Positions 27,727 through 37,109 of a stretch of DNA of 64,000 nucleotides are shown here, in pieces; position 1 is the first letter of the stretch, and every line of letters begins with the position of its first letter. The DNA is from Bacillus glycinifermentans (lineage in GTDB: Bacteria > Bacillota > Bacilli > Bacillales > Bacillaceae), in contig NZ_LECW02000005.1 of the NCBI RefSeq assembly GCF_001042475.2, positions 1 through 64,000 on the forward strand. The letters are read 5' to 3'. The translations under genes and the position numbers were made by a program. The notes below the pieces were generated by a model. The model saw only the letters and a program-made list of their open reading frames with translations. It did no database searches and was not told the DNA's origin.

Positions 27727-28539
27727 TTATGTCCTTCCCCTCATCAATTTCCTCTCTAACAGCTCGACGCACTGGTACATGATCGTTGCAAAGACGGCGA
27801 TGATCAAAAGGCTCAGCATCACGAGCGTGAAATTAAAGACCTGGAACCCGTAAATGATCATATAGCCGAGACCTTGTGCCGATACTAAAAATTCCCCGAC
27901 GATGACGCCGACCCAGCTCAGCCCGACGTTTACTTTCAAAGCAGAAATGATTGTCGGAATCGATGCAGGAAGAAGCACTTCTTTAAAAATTTCGCTTTTT
28001 GTGGCGCCGAACGTTTTCATGACCTTTATATAATTTTCGTCGATTTCCTGAAAAGATGTATAGACGACAATCGTGGTAATGATCACGCTGATGATGGCGC
28101 CCATGGCGATGATGCTCGAAAGACTCGGGCCGATGGCGACGATGAGGATCGGGCCAAGCGCAACCTTGGGCATCGCATTAAGGACGACGAGATACGGATC
28201 CAATATTTTGGAAAGGCGCGGGAACCACCATAAAAGAGCGGCCAGAAACGTCCCGAGCAAAGTCCCGAAGAGAAAGCCGAGCATCGTTTCAAATACTGTG
28301 ACACCGATGTGCCCGGGCAATGAACCGTCTCCCATTTTTTCAAGGAAAAGCGCCCAGACGGCCGAAGGGGAGCTGAAGATGAGCGGATCGATCCATGCCA
28401 ATCGGCTGGCCGTTTCCCAGAGCGCGAAAAAAATGATAAAGATCGCAGCTTGATAAAAACGGACCCGCCTTTTTTCCGCCTGCTGCTGTTTTAAAAATTC
28501 CTGATGAAGGACATCAACTTTCTGCCCGATATTGTTCAA
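27727..28539 (-). CDS. ytlD: ABC transporter permease YtlD
   Basis: A SsuC/TauC/NrtB-type permease of 270 residues with about six membrane helices. The family loop is [20 protein letters not shown] (residues 171-190), and [20 protein letters not shown] ends it. Start is TTG at 28539 with AAGGAG ten bases upstream. The longer frame would overlap far into ytlC. It overlaps the ytlC end by 26 bases, suggesting coupled translation. Confidence 0.87.
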   Translation of the reverse strand: MNNIGQKVDVLHQEFLKQQQAEKRRVRFYQAAIFIIFFALWETASRLAWIDPLIFSSPSAVWALFLEKMGDGSLPGHIGVTVFETMLGFLFGTLLGTFLAALLWWFPRLSKILDPYLVVLNAMPKVALGPILIVAIGPSLSSIIAMGAIISVIITTIVVYTSFQEIDENYIKVMKTFGATKSEIFKEVLLPASIPTIISALKVNVGLSWVGVIVGEFLVSAQGLGYMIIYGFQVFNFTLVMLSLLIIAVFATIMYQCVELLERKLMRGRT

Positions 28540-29296
28540 GGTGATTGAGCTCCTTCCATATGTTCTGAAAAAGGGATTGAAAATCCGGCTCCTGCCTTGC
28601 TTCAAAAGGTGTCATTCCTTTTAGGGAATCGGGGACGGCAAAGGTTTTATGAATCGTCCCGGGCTGTTTTGAAAACAGCAAAATCCGGTCGCTCATCGCA
28701 ATCGCCTCACCGATATCATGGGTGACGAGAACGGCTGTTTTTTGATAGGTCTTTAATGTATCGAATACCAAATCTTCAAGGTTCAGTTTTGTCTGATAGT
28801 CAAGAGCTGAAAAGGGTTCATCCAAAAGCAGGATATCCGGGTCGACGGCAAGGGTGCGGGCGAGCGCGGCTCTCTGTCTCATGCCGCCTGAAAGCTCCTT
28901 CGGATATTTTTTTTCGACATGGTAAAGTCCGAGCTTTTCCAGCAGCTCCAAAGCGGTTTTTTCCGTCTCAGGGGTAAGATTGTTGGAAATATGCAAGCCG
29001 ATTAAGACGTTTTCCTCAATGGTTTTCCAGGGAAATAAATAATCCTGCTGCAGCATGTAGCCGATTTGCAGGTCTTTTTCGCCGGGTTTGCGGTTTTCAA
29101 TCAATACGCGTCCTGCTGTGGGAGACACGATGCCTGCGATGATTGACAACAGCGTCGTTTTGCCGCAGCCGCTCGGGCCGAGAAAGGAAACGAATTCGCC
29201 CTTTTCCGCTTCAAAGCTGATATTTTCGAGCGCTGCCGTTTTTTCTTTCAGGGAAAAATAAGTATGTGTGACATCCTGAACTTGCAAAAAAGACAA
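28514..29296 (-). CDS. ytlC: ABC transporter ATPase YtlC
   Basis: A 260-residue ATPase of the nitrate/sulfonate/taurine group. Walker A is [11 protein letters not shown], the signature [15 protein letters not shown], Walker [13 protein letters not shown], and the switch His in [12 protein letters not shown] at 29296 has AGGAGG eight bases upstream; a GTG three codons earlier touches that site. Confidence 0.9.
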   Translation of the reverse strand: MSFLQVQDVTHTYFSLKEKTAALENISFEAEKGEFVSFLGPSGCGKTTLLSIIAGIVSPTAGRVLIENRKPGEKDLQIGYMLQQDYLFPWKTIEENVLIGLHISNNLTPETEKTALELLEKLGLYHVEKKYPKELSGGMRQRAALARTLAVDPDILLLDEPFSALDYQTKLNLEDLVFDTLKTYQKTAVLVTHDIGEAIAMSDRILLFSKQPGTIHKTFAVPDSLKGMTPFEARQEPDFQSLFQNIWKELNHLEQYRAES

Positions 29297-29308
29297 TGCG
29301 GCCACCTC

Positions 29309-30304
29309 CTAGTGATTTTTTGTGACCTTTTCGGCGATCTTTGTATTGACCAGTTCGTGATGGGAGGTGCGTTTCGGCAGTTCGCCGGCTTCATCCATAA
29401 TGGTTTGAAGCTGATTCCATTCCTCTTCATCCAAAATCGGATCGTGTGCAAAGGACTTTTGCTGTTTATACCGTTCGATCGACGATTCAAGGATCGAAGG
29501 TTCCGTATCTTTAAAAAACTGGTCCTGGATGCTCTGCGCGGCTTCTTTTGAAGAATGCGACTCGACCCATTGCTGCGCTTTGTAGATCGCCCGGGTGAAT
29601 TTTTCCGCCGTTTTTTCGTTTTTCTTTAAATAGCTTTGTTTTGCCATAAATGTTGTATAGGGAATGCGGCCCGATTCTTTGCCGAAGGAGGCGACAATGC
29701 GGCCGATGCCTTCTTTTTCAAAAATGGAGGCCTGGGGTTCGAAAAGCTGAACGTAGTCACCTGTTCCGGAAGCGAAGCTGTTTGCAATATTCGCGAAATC
29801 AATCGTTTGGATTAAATCGATATCATTTTTCGGGTCAATGCCCTTCTGTTTTAAGACAAACTCTCCGGCCATTTGGGGCATTCCGCCTTTGCGCTGTCCG
29901 AGAAAGGTTTTTCCTTTCAGCTCTTCCCAGCCAAAGTTATCCGCTTTTTTGCGGGCGACGAGGAACGTTCCGTCAGTTTGGGTTAGCTGGGCAAAATTGA
30001 TAGCGGGGTCGCTTGCGCCTTGAGCATTGACATAAATGGAAGTTTCAGAGCCGACAAGCGCGATATCGGCGCCGTTCGACAAGAGGGCCGTCATCGTTTT
30101 ATCGCCGCCCCACGTCGTTTTCAGTTCGACATCCAAGCCCTCTTCCTTAAAAAAACCTTCGGAGATGGCGATATATAAAGGCGTATAGAAAACGGAACGG
30201 GTCACTTCCGCAAGCCGGACTTTTTCGGTTTTGACTCCGCTGCAGGAAGCGAGGATAAACAGCATCAGGGTGAAGGATAATATGTTAAAAAAGAAACGCT
30301 TCAA
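29309..30304 (-). CDS. ytlA: ABC transporter substrate-binding lipoprotein YtlA
   Basis: An NMT1/THI5-like binding protein of 331 residues. The signal peptide ends in LASC (Cys 21). The mature part has RSVFYTPLYIAISEGFF, and GADIALVGSETS further on, the usual THI5-like signature region. The substrate is unknown; relatives carry sulfonates, nitrate or thiamine precursors. It is the first gene of ytlA-C-D, with 12 bases between ytlA and ytlC. Confidence 0.87.
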   Translation of the reverse strand: MKRFFFNILSFTLMLFILASCSGVKTEKVRLAEVTRSVFYTPLYIAISEGFFKEEGLDVELKTTWGGDKTMTALLSNGADIALVGSETSIYVNAQGASDPAINFAQLTQTDGTFLVARKKADNFGWEELKGKTFLGQRKGGMPQMAGEFVLKQKGIDPKNDIDLIQTIDFANIANSFASGTGDYVQLFEPQASIFEKEGIGRIVASFGKESGRIPYTTFMAKQSYLKKNEKTAEKFTRAIYKAQQWVESHSSKEAAQSIQDQFFKDTEPSILESSIERYKQQKSFAHDPILDEEEWNQLQTIMDEAGELPKRTSHHELVNTKIAEKVTKNH

Positions 30305-30410
30305 ACCGATTTCCCTCCTTTAATTTCGGTTGCTTTCGGCATAAAATAGTTTATGTTAAATGCAAAACAGGTGTGAGGGACGACTGCGGATTATCAGAGG
30401 TGAGCAATAC

Positions 30411-31184
30411 ATGTGGATAGAAAAAAGGAGGTTCCCGTCTCCGAATAAACGGATTCGCCTGTTTTCCGTCACCTATTTGTCGCAGGGGCTCAAGGTCAAG
30501 GGGCTGCTTGCTGAACCGGCTGCTCCCGGCCGATATGACGGATTTTTGTATTTGCGCGGCGGGATCAAAAATGTCGGGATGGTCAGGCCCGGACGAATCG
30601 TCCAATTTGCTTCGCAAGGGTTTGTCGTCTTTGCGCCGTATTACAGAGGAAACCAGGGCGGTGAGGGCAATGAAGATTTTGCCGGAGACGATAGAGAAGA
30701 TGCATTTGCGGCTTTTCGCCTGCTTCAGAATCACGAGCTTGTGAACGATCGGCGGGTCCACATTTTCGGGTTTTCAAGAGGCGGAATCATGGGCATCTTA
30801 ACGGCCATAGAAATGGGATCTGCCGCCGCTTCATTCGCTTCCTGGGGAGGGGTCAGCGATATGGCCTTGACTTACCGCGAGCGCAAAGACTTGCGGCGAA
30901 TGATGAAACGGGTCATTGGAGGCACGCCGGAAAAAGTGCCGGAAGCGTACGGGCGAAGGACGCCGTTTGACAAAGTCGGCAGCATCGAAGCGCCGGTGCT
31001 GCTCATCCACGGTGAAAAGGATGAGAATGTTTCGATCGAGCACGCGAGACACCTCGAACAGGAATTGATCAATCAAAAAAAATCGGTCGAAACATGGTAT
31101 TTCAATCAGTTCACCCATTACTTTCCCCCGCAGGAGAACAGGCGGATTGTAAGGGACCTTGCGCAATGGATGAAAAGCAGGTAA
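30411..31184 (+). CDS. ytmA: S9-type alpha/beta hydrolase YtmA
   Basis: A 257-residue prolyl-oligopeptidase-like hydrolase. The nucleophile elbow is GFSRGGIMG, the acid is probably in IHGEKDENVS, and the histidine in QFTHYFPP. The frame extends upstream, but the ATG at 30411 has AGAGGTG and gives the family length. There is no signal peptide, so it is cytoplasmic. The natural substrate is unknown. Confidence 0.85.
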   Translation: MWIEKRRFPSPNKRIRLFSVTYLSQGLKVKGLLAEPAAPGRYDGFLYLRGGIKNVGMVRPGRIVQFASQGFVVFAPYYRGNQGGEGNEDFAGDDREDAFAAFRLLQNHELVNDRRVHIFGFSRGGIMGILTAIEMGSAAASFASWGGVSDMALTYRERKDLRRMMKRVIGGTPEKVPEAYGRRTPFDKVGSIEAPVLLIHGEKDENVSIEHARHLEQELINQKKSVETWYFNQFTHYFPPQENRRIVRDLAQWMKSR

Positions 31185-31238
31185 TGGACAAGCTATGGTA
31201 AACTAAAGCTGACAGATAAAAAGGAGGGGGATTTTCTG

Positions 31239-31481
31239 ATGGGAATGCCTGTTGAATTTAATACGATGATCGTCACAAAAGGAAAAGAAACGCGGGTCGA
31301 GGAAAATGTATTTACGCTTGAAAAAGAAGGCTATCGTGTTTACCCTCTTCATGTGCCGATAGAAGTCAAAAAGACGAAGGGCGGCGATGTAACGGGGACC
31401 GCCCATGCGGAGCGCCTTGAATGGTCGGAAGGGCGCACTCATTTAACATATAGACTCGTTTCTTTAAATTCGACGAATTAA
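31239..31481 (+). CDS. ytmB: YtmB (DUF2584) small protein
   Basis: An 80-residue basic and beta-rich protein (MPVEFNTMIVTKGKE...), matching my memory of B. subtilis YtmB. AAAAAGGAGGGGG precedes the ATG. There is no membrane segment. Function unknown. It lies 54 bases after ytmA and is probably cotranscribed. Confidence 0.82.
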   Translation: MGMPVEFNTMIVTKGKETRVEENVFTLEKEGYRVYPLHVPIEVKKTKGGDVTGTAHAERLEWSEGRTHLTYRLVSLNSTN

Positions 31482-31486
31482 ACATA

Positions 31487-31520
31487 AAAGCCAAGGCGCT
31501 GTCCGCGACCTTGGCTTTAT
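31487..31520. terminator. Terminator between ytmB and pckA
   Basis: AAAGCCAAGG and CCTTGGCTTT pair around a G/C-rich loop. Both strands have short T runs; it is shared by convergent genes. Confidence 0.8.
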
Positions 31521-31522
31521 CG

Positions 31523-33106
31523 TTAAATTAAAGGGCCTCCCGTTTTTTCCAGGTCTCCCGTGTTGGAAAACTTTTTGAAGTTCTTTTTGAACTCATTTGC
31601 CAACCGGATCGCTTTTTCTTCGTACTCTTTTTCATCCGCCCACGTTTTCGCAGGATCGAGCACCTGGTCAGGAACGCCTGGAACGTGGATCGGCGTATGC
31701 AGGCCGAAAATCCGGTCCGTTCTCATCTCGGTGTTGTCCAAATCCCCTTCGATTGCCGCGCGCACCATTGCCCTCGTGTAGGCGAGGCTCATTCTTTCCC
31801 CGATTCCGTAGCCTCCGCCGGTCCATCCCGTGTTGACAAGGAACACGCTGACTCCGTGTTCGTCAATTTTCTTGCCGAGCATTTCCGCGTAAACGTGAGC
31901 AGGAAGCGGAAGGAACGGCGAGCCGAAGCACGTTGAGAAGGTCGCTTCAGGAGAGGTGATGCCGCGTTCTGTTCCGGCAAGCTTGCTCGTATACCCGCTC
32001 AAGAAATGGTACATCGCCTGCTCTTTCGTCAGCTTGCTGATCGGAGGCAGCACGCCGAACGCATCTGCCGTTAAAAATACAATCGTCTGCGGATGTCCGG
32101 CAATACTTGGCAGTGCGATGTTATCGATCGCATCTATCGGATAGGCCGCTCTCGTGTTTTCCGTATAAAATGCGTCATCATAATCCGGCTCCCCGGTCGC
32201 ATCGTCAACGACGACATTTTCCAGAACGGAGCCGAAGCGGATCGCCCGGTAAATCTGCGGCTCTTTTTCTTCGCTTAAATGTATGCATTTTGCATAGCAG
32301 CCGCCTTCAATATTGAAGATTCCCGTACTTGACCAGCCGTGTTCATCGTCTCCGATCAGCCTGCGGTTCGGATCTGCGGACAGCGTCGTTTTTCCCGTCC
32401 CGGATAATCCGAAGAAGAGAGCTGTGCCGCCTTCCTCGCCAATGTTGGCAGAACAGTGCATCGGCAAAATGTTTCGTTCGGGCAGAAGGTAGTTCATAAT
32501 TGAAAAAATCGATTTTTTCATTTCTCCGGCGTATTCTGTACCCCCGATTAAGATGGTGCGCTTTTCAAACGATACGATGATGAACGTTTCCGATTTGGTG
32601 CCGTCGATCAGCGGATCGGCTTTGAAGTTCGGCGCCGAAAGAATCGTAAAAGGCTCTTCAGCCGCTTGCCGGGAGCGGCCGTCAGGTCTGATGAACAGCT
32701 GTCTCGCGAACAGGTTATGCCACGCAAATTCGTTGACGACAGTAATCGGAAGCCGGTATTTTTCGTCTGCACCTGCAAACCCCTCAAATACAAACAGTTC
32801 CTCGCGCTCCTTTAAATAGCTGACGACTTTCGTGTAAAGGCGGTCAAAAGCTTCTTCCGAAATCGGCTGATTCACAGCGCCCCAGTCGATTTTTTCTTTT
32901 GTGCTTTTTTCTTCCACGATGAATTTGTCTTTAGGAGAGCGGCCGGTATATGTACCGGTCGTCGCGCGCACGGCTCCGGATGATGTCAAAATTCCCTCTT
33001 TCCGATCAAGAACCTTTTCAACCAGATGGGGAACGGATAAATTAAATTGAACGTTTTTGCCTGACAATAACGTTTGTAAATCGTTCGTTACATCTACAGA
33101 GTTCAT
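31523..33106 (-). CDS. pckA: Phosphoenolpyruvate carboxykinase (ATP)
   Basis: The first committed step of gluconeogenesis: oxaloacetate + ATP to PEP, ADP and CO2. The 527-residue length is normal. The kinase-1a motif is [15 protein letters not shown], with the kinase-2 region [18 protein letters not shown] and the [18 protein letters not shown] block are also typical. AAGGAAGG lies before the ATG. Two CcpN-like boxes at the promoter suggest repression on glucose. Confidence 0.97.
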   Translation of the reverse strand: MNSVDVTNDLQTLLSGKNVQFNLSVPHLVEKVLDRKEGILTSSGAVRATTGTYTGRSPKDKFIVEEKSTKEKIDWGAVNQPISEEAFDRLYTKVVSYLKEREELFVFEGFAGADEKYRLPITVVNEFAWHNLFARQLFIRPDGRSRQAAEEPFTILSAPNFKADPLIDGTKSETFIIVSFEKRTILIGGTEYAGEMKKSIFSIMNYLLPERNILPMHCSANIGEEGGTALFFGLSGTGKTTLSADPNRRLIGDDEHGWSSTGIFNIEGGCYAKCIHLSEEKEPQIYRAIRFGSVLENVVVDDATGEPDYDDAFYTENTRAAYPIDAIDNIALPSIAGHPQTIVFLTADAFGVLPPISKLTKEQAMYHFLSGYTSKLAGTERGITSPEATFSTCFGSPFLPLPAHVYAEMLGKKIDEHGVSVFLVNTGWTGGGYGIGERMSLAYTRAMVRAAIEGDLDNTEMRTDRIFGLHTPIHVPGVPDQVLDPAKTWADEKEYEEKAIRLANEFKKNFKKFSNTGDLEKTGGPLI

Positions 33107-33136
33107 AAAAAACCTTCCTTTGCGTGTTATTTAATG

Positions 33137-33147
33137 TGTATAACATT
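33137..33147 (-). promoter_or_regulatory. CcpN-like box 2
   Basis: On the minus strand AATGTTATACA matches the B. subtilis CcpN consensus TRTGHYATAYW except at the first base. It lies 12 bases downstream of box 1, in the transcribed leader region. Confidence 0.55.
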
Positions 33148-33158
33148 AATGTAGAATT

Positions 33159-33169
33159 AGTATAACACA
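33159..33169 (-). promoter_or_regulatory. CcpN-like box 1
   Basis: On the minus strand TGTGTTATACT matches TRTGHYATAYW at every position and overlaps the -10. CcpN represses pckA and gapB of B. subtilis during growth on glucose. Confidence 0.7.
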
Positions 33170-33186
33170 TTTGTTCTTATAGTCTA
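33159..33186 (-). promoter_or_regulatory. pckA promoter
   Basis: On the minus strand TAGACT, 16 bases, TATACT. The -10 is inside CcpN-like box 1, and the start codon follows about 53 bases later. Confidence 0.6.
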
Positions 33187-33253
33187 TACTGTTTATCAAA
33201 TTTCGTGCGGGTTTTTTCTTTACGTCCGGAGTGCAAATTTATTTCTGCTTATA

Positions 33254-33283
33254 TTGACATGACAAGTCATTTTAAGATAAGAT
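33254..33283 (+). promoter_or_regulatory. metK promoter
   Basis: TTGACA, 18 bases, TAAGAT, about 20 bases upstream of the riboswitch. It diverges from the pckA promoter. Confidence 0.7.
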
Positions 33284-33300
33284 ATTTCATTGAGCGGATA

Positions 33301-33432
33301 CTCTTATCCCGAGCTGGCGGAGGGACAGGCCCAATGAAGCCCAGCAACCGGTTTCTCTTCATCATCACAGTTTTCGAGACAACTACGGTGCTAACCTGAT
33401 GCAAGGTTTTGACATACCTTGAGCGATAAGAG
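33301..33432 (+). ncRNA. SAM-I riboswitch (S box) of metK
   Basis: The outer stem is CTCTTATC...GATAAGAG. Inside are the S-box sequences GAGCTGGCGGAGGGACAGGCCC (key parts GAGGGA and GGCCC), AAGCCCAGCAACC, GGTGCTAACCTGATGCAAGG and the final TTGAGCGATAAGAG. Binding of S-adenosylmethionine favours the terminator that follows, so metK is turned down when SAM is high. Confidence 0.97.
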
Positions 33433-33452
33433 TGAAAGGCACGCACTACCAG

Positions 33453-33487
33453 ACCCTTTCCTCAGCGAACAGGAAAAGGTTTTTTTA
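33453..33487 (+). terminator. SAM-controlled terminator in the metK leader
   Basis: ACCCTTTCCT and AGGAAAAGGT pair, followed by TTTTTTT. It is the expression platform of the riboswitch. Confidence 0.88.
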
Positions 33488-33741
33488 TTGCATAAAAAAT
33501 CATGCCTTCAGGAGGAAGGTACTGGGCGTTTTTCACATAAAAGTGAAAGGTTTTGGCCGGGTATCCGGGCAAAAGGAGATGCTAAAAAAGCCTCTTTCCA
33601 TAGACGGCTTGGCGTCCCAATTAGCGAAGCCTTTCAGACGAGAGAGTATGAAGCCCGAGTATCGTCATATAATTAAGAGAGACGAGTTCCGTATCATACT
33701 TTAAGATCACGGCTGATCTTCATATACAGGAGGAAACATAC
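33488..33741 (+). other. Long metK leader beyond the riboswitch
   Basis: About 250 bases separate the riboswitch terminator from the metK start. One open frame crosses it but has no proper ribosome-binding site and shows no known protein. Small potential hairpins (TTTCAC...GTGAAA near 33529-33549) are visible but no family I can name. Confidence 0.55.
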
Positions 33742-34944
33742 ATGAGCAAAAATCGTCGGTTATTTACATCAGAGTCAGTTACGGAGGGACATCCGGACAA
33801 AATTTGCGATCAGATTTCGGATAGTATATTAGACGAAATTTTAAAGAAAGATCCGAATGCCCGCGTTGCATGCGAAACATCTGTGACGACCGGTTTGGTG
33901 CTGGTAAGCGGTGAAATCACGACATCCACGTACGTGGATATCCCGAAAACGGTTCGTGAAACGATTAAAGAAATTGGATACACGCGCGCAAAATACGGCT
34001 TTGATGCAGAAACGTGCGCGGTGTTGACGTCGATAGATGAGCAGTCTCCGGATATTGCGATGGGGGTTGACCAGGCGCTTGAAGCACGCGAAGGAGCGAT
34101 GAGCGACGCTGAAATCGAAGCGATCGGAGCCGGTGACCAAGGCTTGATGTTCGGTTTTGCGTGCAATGAAACAAAAGAGCTCATGCCTCTGCCGATTTCC
34201 CTTGCTCACAAACTGTCCCGCCGTTTGACTGAAGTTCGTAAAGAGGAAATTCTTCCATACTTGCGTCCGGACGGAAAAACGCAGGTGACCGTTGAGTATG
34301 ATGAGAATAACAAACCGGTCCGCATCGATACAATCGTTATTTCTACGCAGCACCATCCGGAAATTTCGCTGGAACAGATTCAGCGCAATCTGAAAGAACA
34401 TGTGATTAACCCGGTTGTTCCGCAAGACCTGATCGATGAAAATACAAAATATTTTATTAACCCGACAGGCCGCTTTGTTATCGGAGGACCGCAAGGCGAT
34501 GCAGGCTTGACAGGACGAAAAATCATCGTTGACACATACGGCGGATACGCGCGCCACGGCGGCGGAGCGTTCTCCGGAAAAGACGCGACCAAAGTCGACA
34601 GATCCGCGGCTTATGCAGCGAGATATGTGGCGAAAAACATCGTGGCAGCAGGGCTTGCTGATTCATGCGAAGTGCAGCTTGCTTATGCGATCGGCGTCGC
34701 ACAGCCTGTATCCATTTCAGTCAATACGTTCGGCACCGGCAAAGCCAGCGAAGAGAAATTGATCGAAGTGGTTCGCGAAAACTTTGATTTGAGACCTGCC
34801 GGCATTATCAAAATGCTTGACTTGCGCCGTCCGATCTACAAACAAACGGCAGCTTACGGACATTTTGGACGCCCTGATCTTGATCTGCCTTGGGAGCGCA
34901 CGGATAAAGCAGATCAATTGCGCAAAGAGGCGTTAGGGGAATAA
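33742..34944 (+). CDS. metK: S-adenosylmethionine synthetase
   Basis: It makes SAM from methionine and ATP. Landmarks are [16 protein letters not shown], the hexapeptide [26 protein letters not shown] (residues 244-263) and the P-loop-like GGGAFSGKD. The length of 400 is normal. AGGAGGAAAC stands before the ATG. Expression is under the SAM-I riboswitch upstream. Confidence 0.98.
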   Translation: MSKNRRLFTSESVTEGHPDKICDQISDSILDEILKKDPNARVACETSVTTGLVLVSGEITTSTYVDIPKTVRETIKEIGYTRAKYGFDAETCAVLTSIDEQSPDIAMGVDQALEAREGAMSDAEIEAIGAGDQGLMFGFACNETKELMPLPISLAHKLSRRLTEVRKEEILPYLRPDGKTQVTVEYDENNKPVRIDTIVISTQHHPEISLEQIQRNLKEHVINPVVPQDLIDENTKYFINPTGRFVIGGPQGDAGLTGRKIIVDTYGGYARHGGGAFSGKDATKVDRSAAYAARYVAKNIVAAGLADSCEVQLAYAIGVAQPVSISVNTFGTGKASEEKLIEVVRENFDLRPAGIIKMLDLRRPIYKQTAAYGHFGRPDLDLPWERTDKADQLRKEALGE

Positions 34945-34950
34945 TCGCAT

Positions 34951-34978
34951 AGCCGCTTACATAAGCGGCTTTGTTTTT
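34951..34978 (+). terminator. metK terminator
   Basis: AGCCGCTT and AAGCGGCT pair over a short loop, followed by TTGTTTTT. Confidence 0.85.
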
Positions 34979-35163
34979 GATGGCAAAAATAGCGGGTTTT
35001 GAAACTTGAAAAATATCCAGATTGACTATCGTTTTTTGTTAGAAAACAAGGATTCTAATGTGAACATTTTTCAGGTATTTTGAAACGTTTTTCTTTAAAC
35101 ACATGTCTAATAAAGCAGCAGATACAGTCTGCTTCGAAATCTTAAACAATCGGAGGCAATACT

Positions 35164-37062
35164 ATGTGTGGATTTGTAGGGGTATTCAATCATCGCCCAT
35201 CATCCGAGACAGCAGCCCAGGAAGAATTAATTAAGCAAATGAACGAATTGATTGTACACCGCGGTCCGGACGATGATGGGTACTATCATGATGAACATGT
35301 AGGCTTCGGATTTAGAAGACTGAGCATCATCGATGTGGAAAACGGGGGACAGCCTCTGTCATATGAAGATGATTCATACTGGATTATTTTTAACGGAGAA
35401 ATCTATAACTATATAGAGCTTAAGGAAGAACTGATCTCAAAAGACTATGAATTTAAGACTGATTCCGATACGGAAGTTCTTCTTGCGACATACCGCCATT
35501 ACAAACAAGAAGCGGCGGCAAAGCTGCGGGGAATGTTCGCGTTTTTGATCTGGGATAAACAAGAGCAGCTTCTGTACGGCGCGCGCGATCCGTTTGGAAT
35601 CAAACCGCTCTATTTCACGAAAACGGACGGACACGTCTACTTCGCATCAGAGAGAAAAAGTCTGATGCCTGTCAGCGCCGATGTGGAGTTTAATGAAAAG
35701 GCGCTTCAGCAGTATGCTTCATTCCAATTTGTTCCTGAACCTGAAACGCTTGATCAAAAGGTTCAGAAAGTGGAGCCGGGCCAGCAATTTACGATTCGTC
35801 CGAATGAAGACATTCAATTTAAAACGTACTGGAAAGTCCAATTTAAGCCTGTGCAGACGGACGAGGACAAGCTTGTCCAAGAGGTGAGGGACGCCATCTT
35901 TGATTCCGTCAAAGTACATATGAGAAGCGACGTGCCTGTCGGTTCATTCCTTTCAGGCGGTATCGATTCTTCCTTTATCGTGTCCGTTGCCAAGCAATTT
36001 CATCCAAATTTAAAAACGTTCTCGGTCGGTTTTGAACATGAAGGCTTCAGTGAAGTCGACGTGGCGAAAGAAACCGCCGAAAAGCTCGGTCTGGAAAACT
36101 TCAGCACGGTTATTTCGCCTGAAGAGTACATGAATGAGCTTCCGAAGATCGTCTGGCATTTGGATGACCCGCTTGCAGATCCTGCAGCGATTCCTTTGTA
36201 TTTTGTCGCTAAGGAAGCGAAAAAACAAGTGACGGTCGTCTTGTCCGGAGAAGGGGCGGATGAGCTTTTCGGCGGATATAACATTTACCGCGAGCCGCTG
36301 TCATTAAAGCCGTTCGAACGGATTCCGTCTCCTTTGAAAAAGATGCTTCTCTACGTGGCGTCTGCGATGCCTGAGGGCATGAAAGGGAAAAGCTTCTTAA
36401 TGAGGGGATGCACGCCTCTTGAAGAGAGATATATCGGCAATGCGAAGATTTTCGAAGAAGGCATGAAATCGAAGCTTCTTCGCCAATATGACGAACATAT
36501 CACATACCGTGATGTGACAAAGCCGTTTTTTGAAGAAAGCAAGTCTTACAGCGACATTAACAAAATGCAGTATGTCGACATTCATACGTGGCTGCGCGGC
36601 GATATTTTGCTGAAAGCAGATAAAATGACGATGGCCAATTCCCTTGAACTCCGGGTTCCGTTCTTGGATAAAGTCGTCTTTGAAGCGGCTTCCAAAATTC
36701 CGGAAGAGCTCAAAACGAAAAACGGCACGACAAAGTATCTGCTTAGAAAAGCGGCTGAAGGCATCGTTCCTGAACACGTGCTAAACCGCAAAAAGCTGGG
36801 CTTCCCTGTGCCGATCCGCCACTGGCTGAAAAATGAAATGCATGACTGGGCCGTGGGCATTATTAAAGAGAGTCAAACAGATGCATATATTCATAAAGAT
36901 TATGTGCTTCAGCTTCTTGAAGACCATTGCGCCAACAAAGCGGATAACAGCCGCAAAATCTGGACAGTCCTCATCTTCATGATCTGGCACAGCATTTTCG
37001 TTGAAAAGCGCTTTGTGCCGGAAGAGCTGAACCATCAGCCGAAGGAAGTCATTATCGTATAA
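35164..37062 (+). CDS. asnB: Asparagine synthetase (glutamine-hydrolysing)
   Basis: It makes asparagine from aspartate, glutamine and ATP. The N-terminal class II glutaminase domain starts directly after Met with the catalytic Cys2 (MCGFVGVF). The synthetase domain has the PP-loop SFLSGGIDSS and VVLSGEGADELFGGY. Length 632. CGGAGG precedes the ATG. A 185-base A/T-rich gap lies upstream, with a TTGACT near 35022 but no convincing promoter. Confidence 0.96.
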   Translation: MCGFVGVFNHRPSSETAAQEELIKQMNELIVHRGPDDDGYYHDEHVGFGFRRLSIIDVENGGQPLSYEDDSYWIIFNGEIYNYIELKEELISKDYEFKTDSDTEVLLATYRHYKQEAAAKLRGMFAFLIWDKQEQLLYGARDPFGIKPLYFTKTDGHVYFASERKSLMPVSADVEFNEKALQQYASFQFVPEPETLDQKVQKVEPGQQFTIRPNEDIQFKTYWKVQFKPVQTDEDKLVQEVRDAIFDSVKVHMRSDVPVGSFLSGGIDSSFIVSVAKQFHPNLKTFSVGFEHEGFSEVDVAKETAEKLGLENFSTVISPEEYMNELPKIVWHLDDPLADPAAIPLYFVAKEAKKQVTVVLSGEGADELFGGYNIYREPLSLKPFERIPSPLKKMLLYVASAMPEGMKGKSFLMRGCTPLEERYIGNAKIFEEGMKSKLLRQYDEHITYRDVTKPFFEESKSYSDINKMQYVDIHTWLRGDILLKADKMTMANSLELRVPFLDKVVFEAASKIPEELKTKNGTTKYLLRKAAEGIVPEHVLNRKKLGFPVPIRHWLKNEMHDWAVGIIKESQTDAYIHKDYVLQLLEDHCANKADNSRKIWTVLIFMIWHSIFVEKRFVPEELNHQPKEVIIV

Positions 37063-37069
37063 GCATAAG

Positions 37070-37109
37070 AAAAAGGTTTTCGATGTATCGAAAACCTTTT
37101 TCTTTTTTT
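37070..37109. terminator. Terminator between asnB and the glycosyltransferase gene
   Basis: AAAAAGGTTTTCGAT and its perfect complement form a 15-base stem, with T runs on both strands. Confidence 0.93.

Noticed and set aside
33432-33704. A 90-codon open frame within the metK leader
   Set aside because: It starts inside the riboswitch stem and runs through the terminator, with no ribosome-binding site and no recognisable domain.
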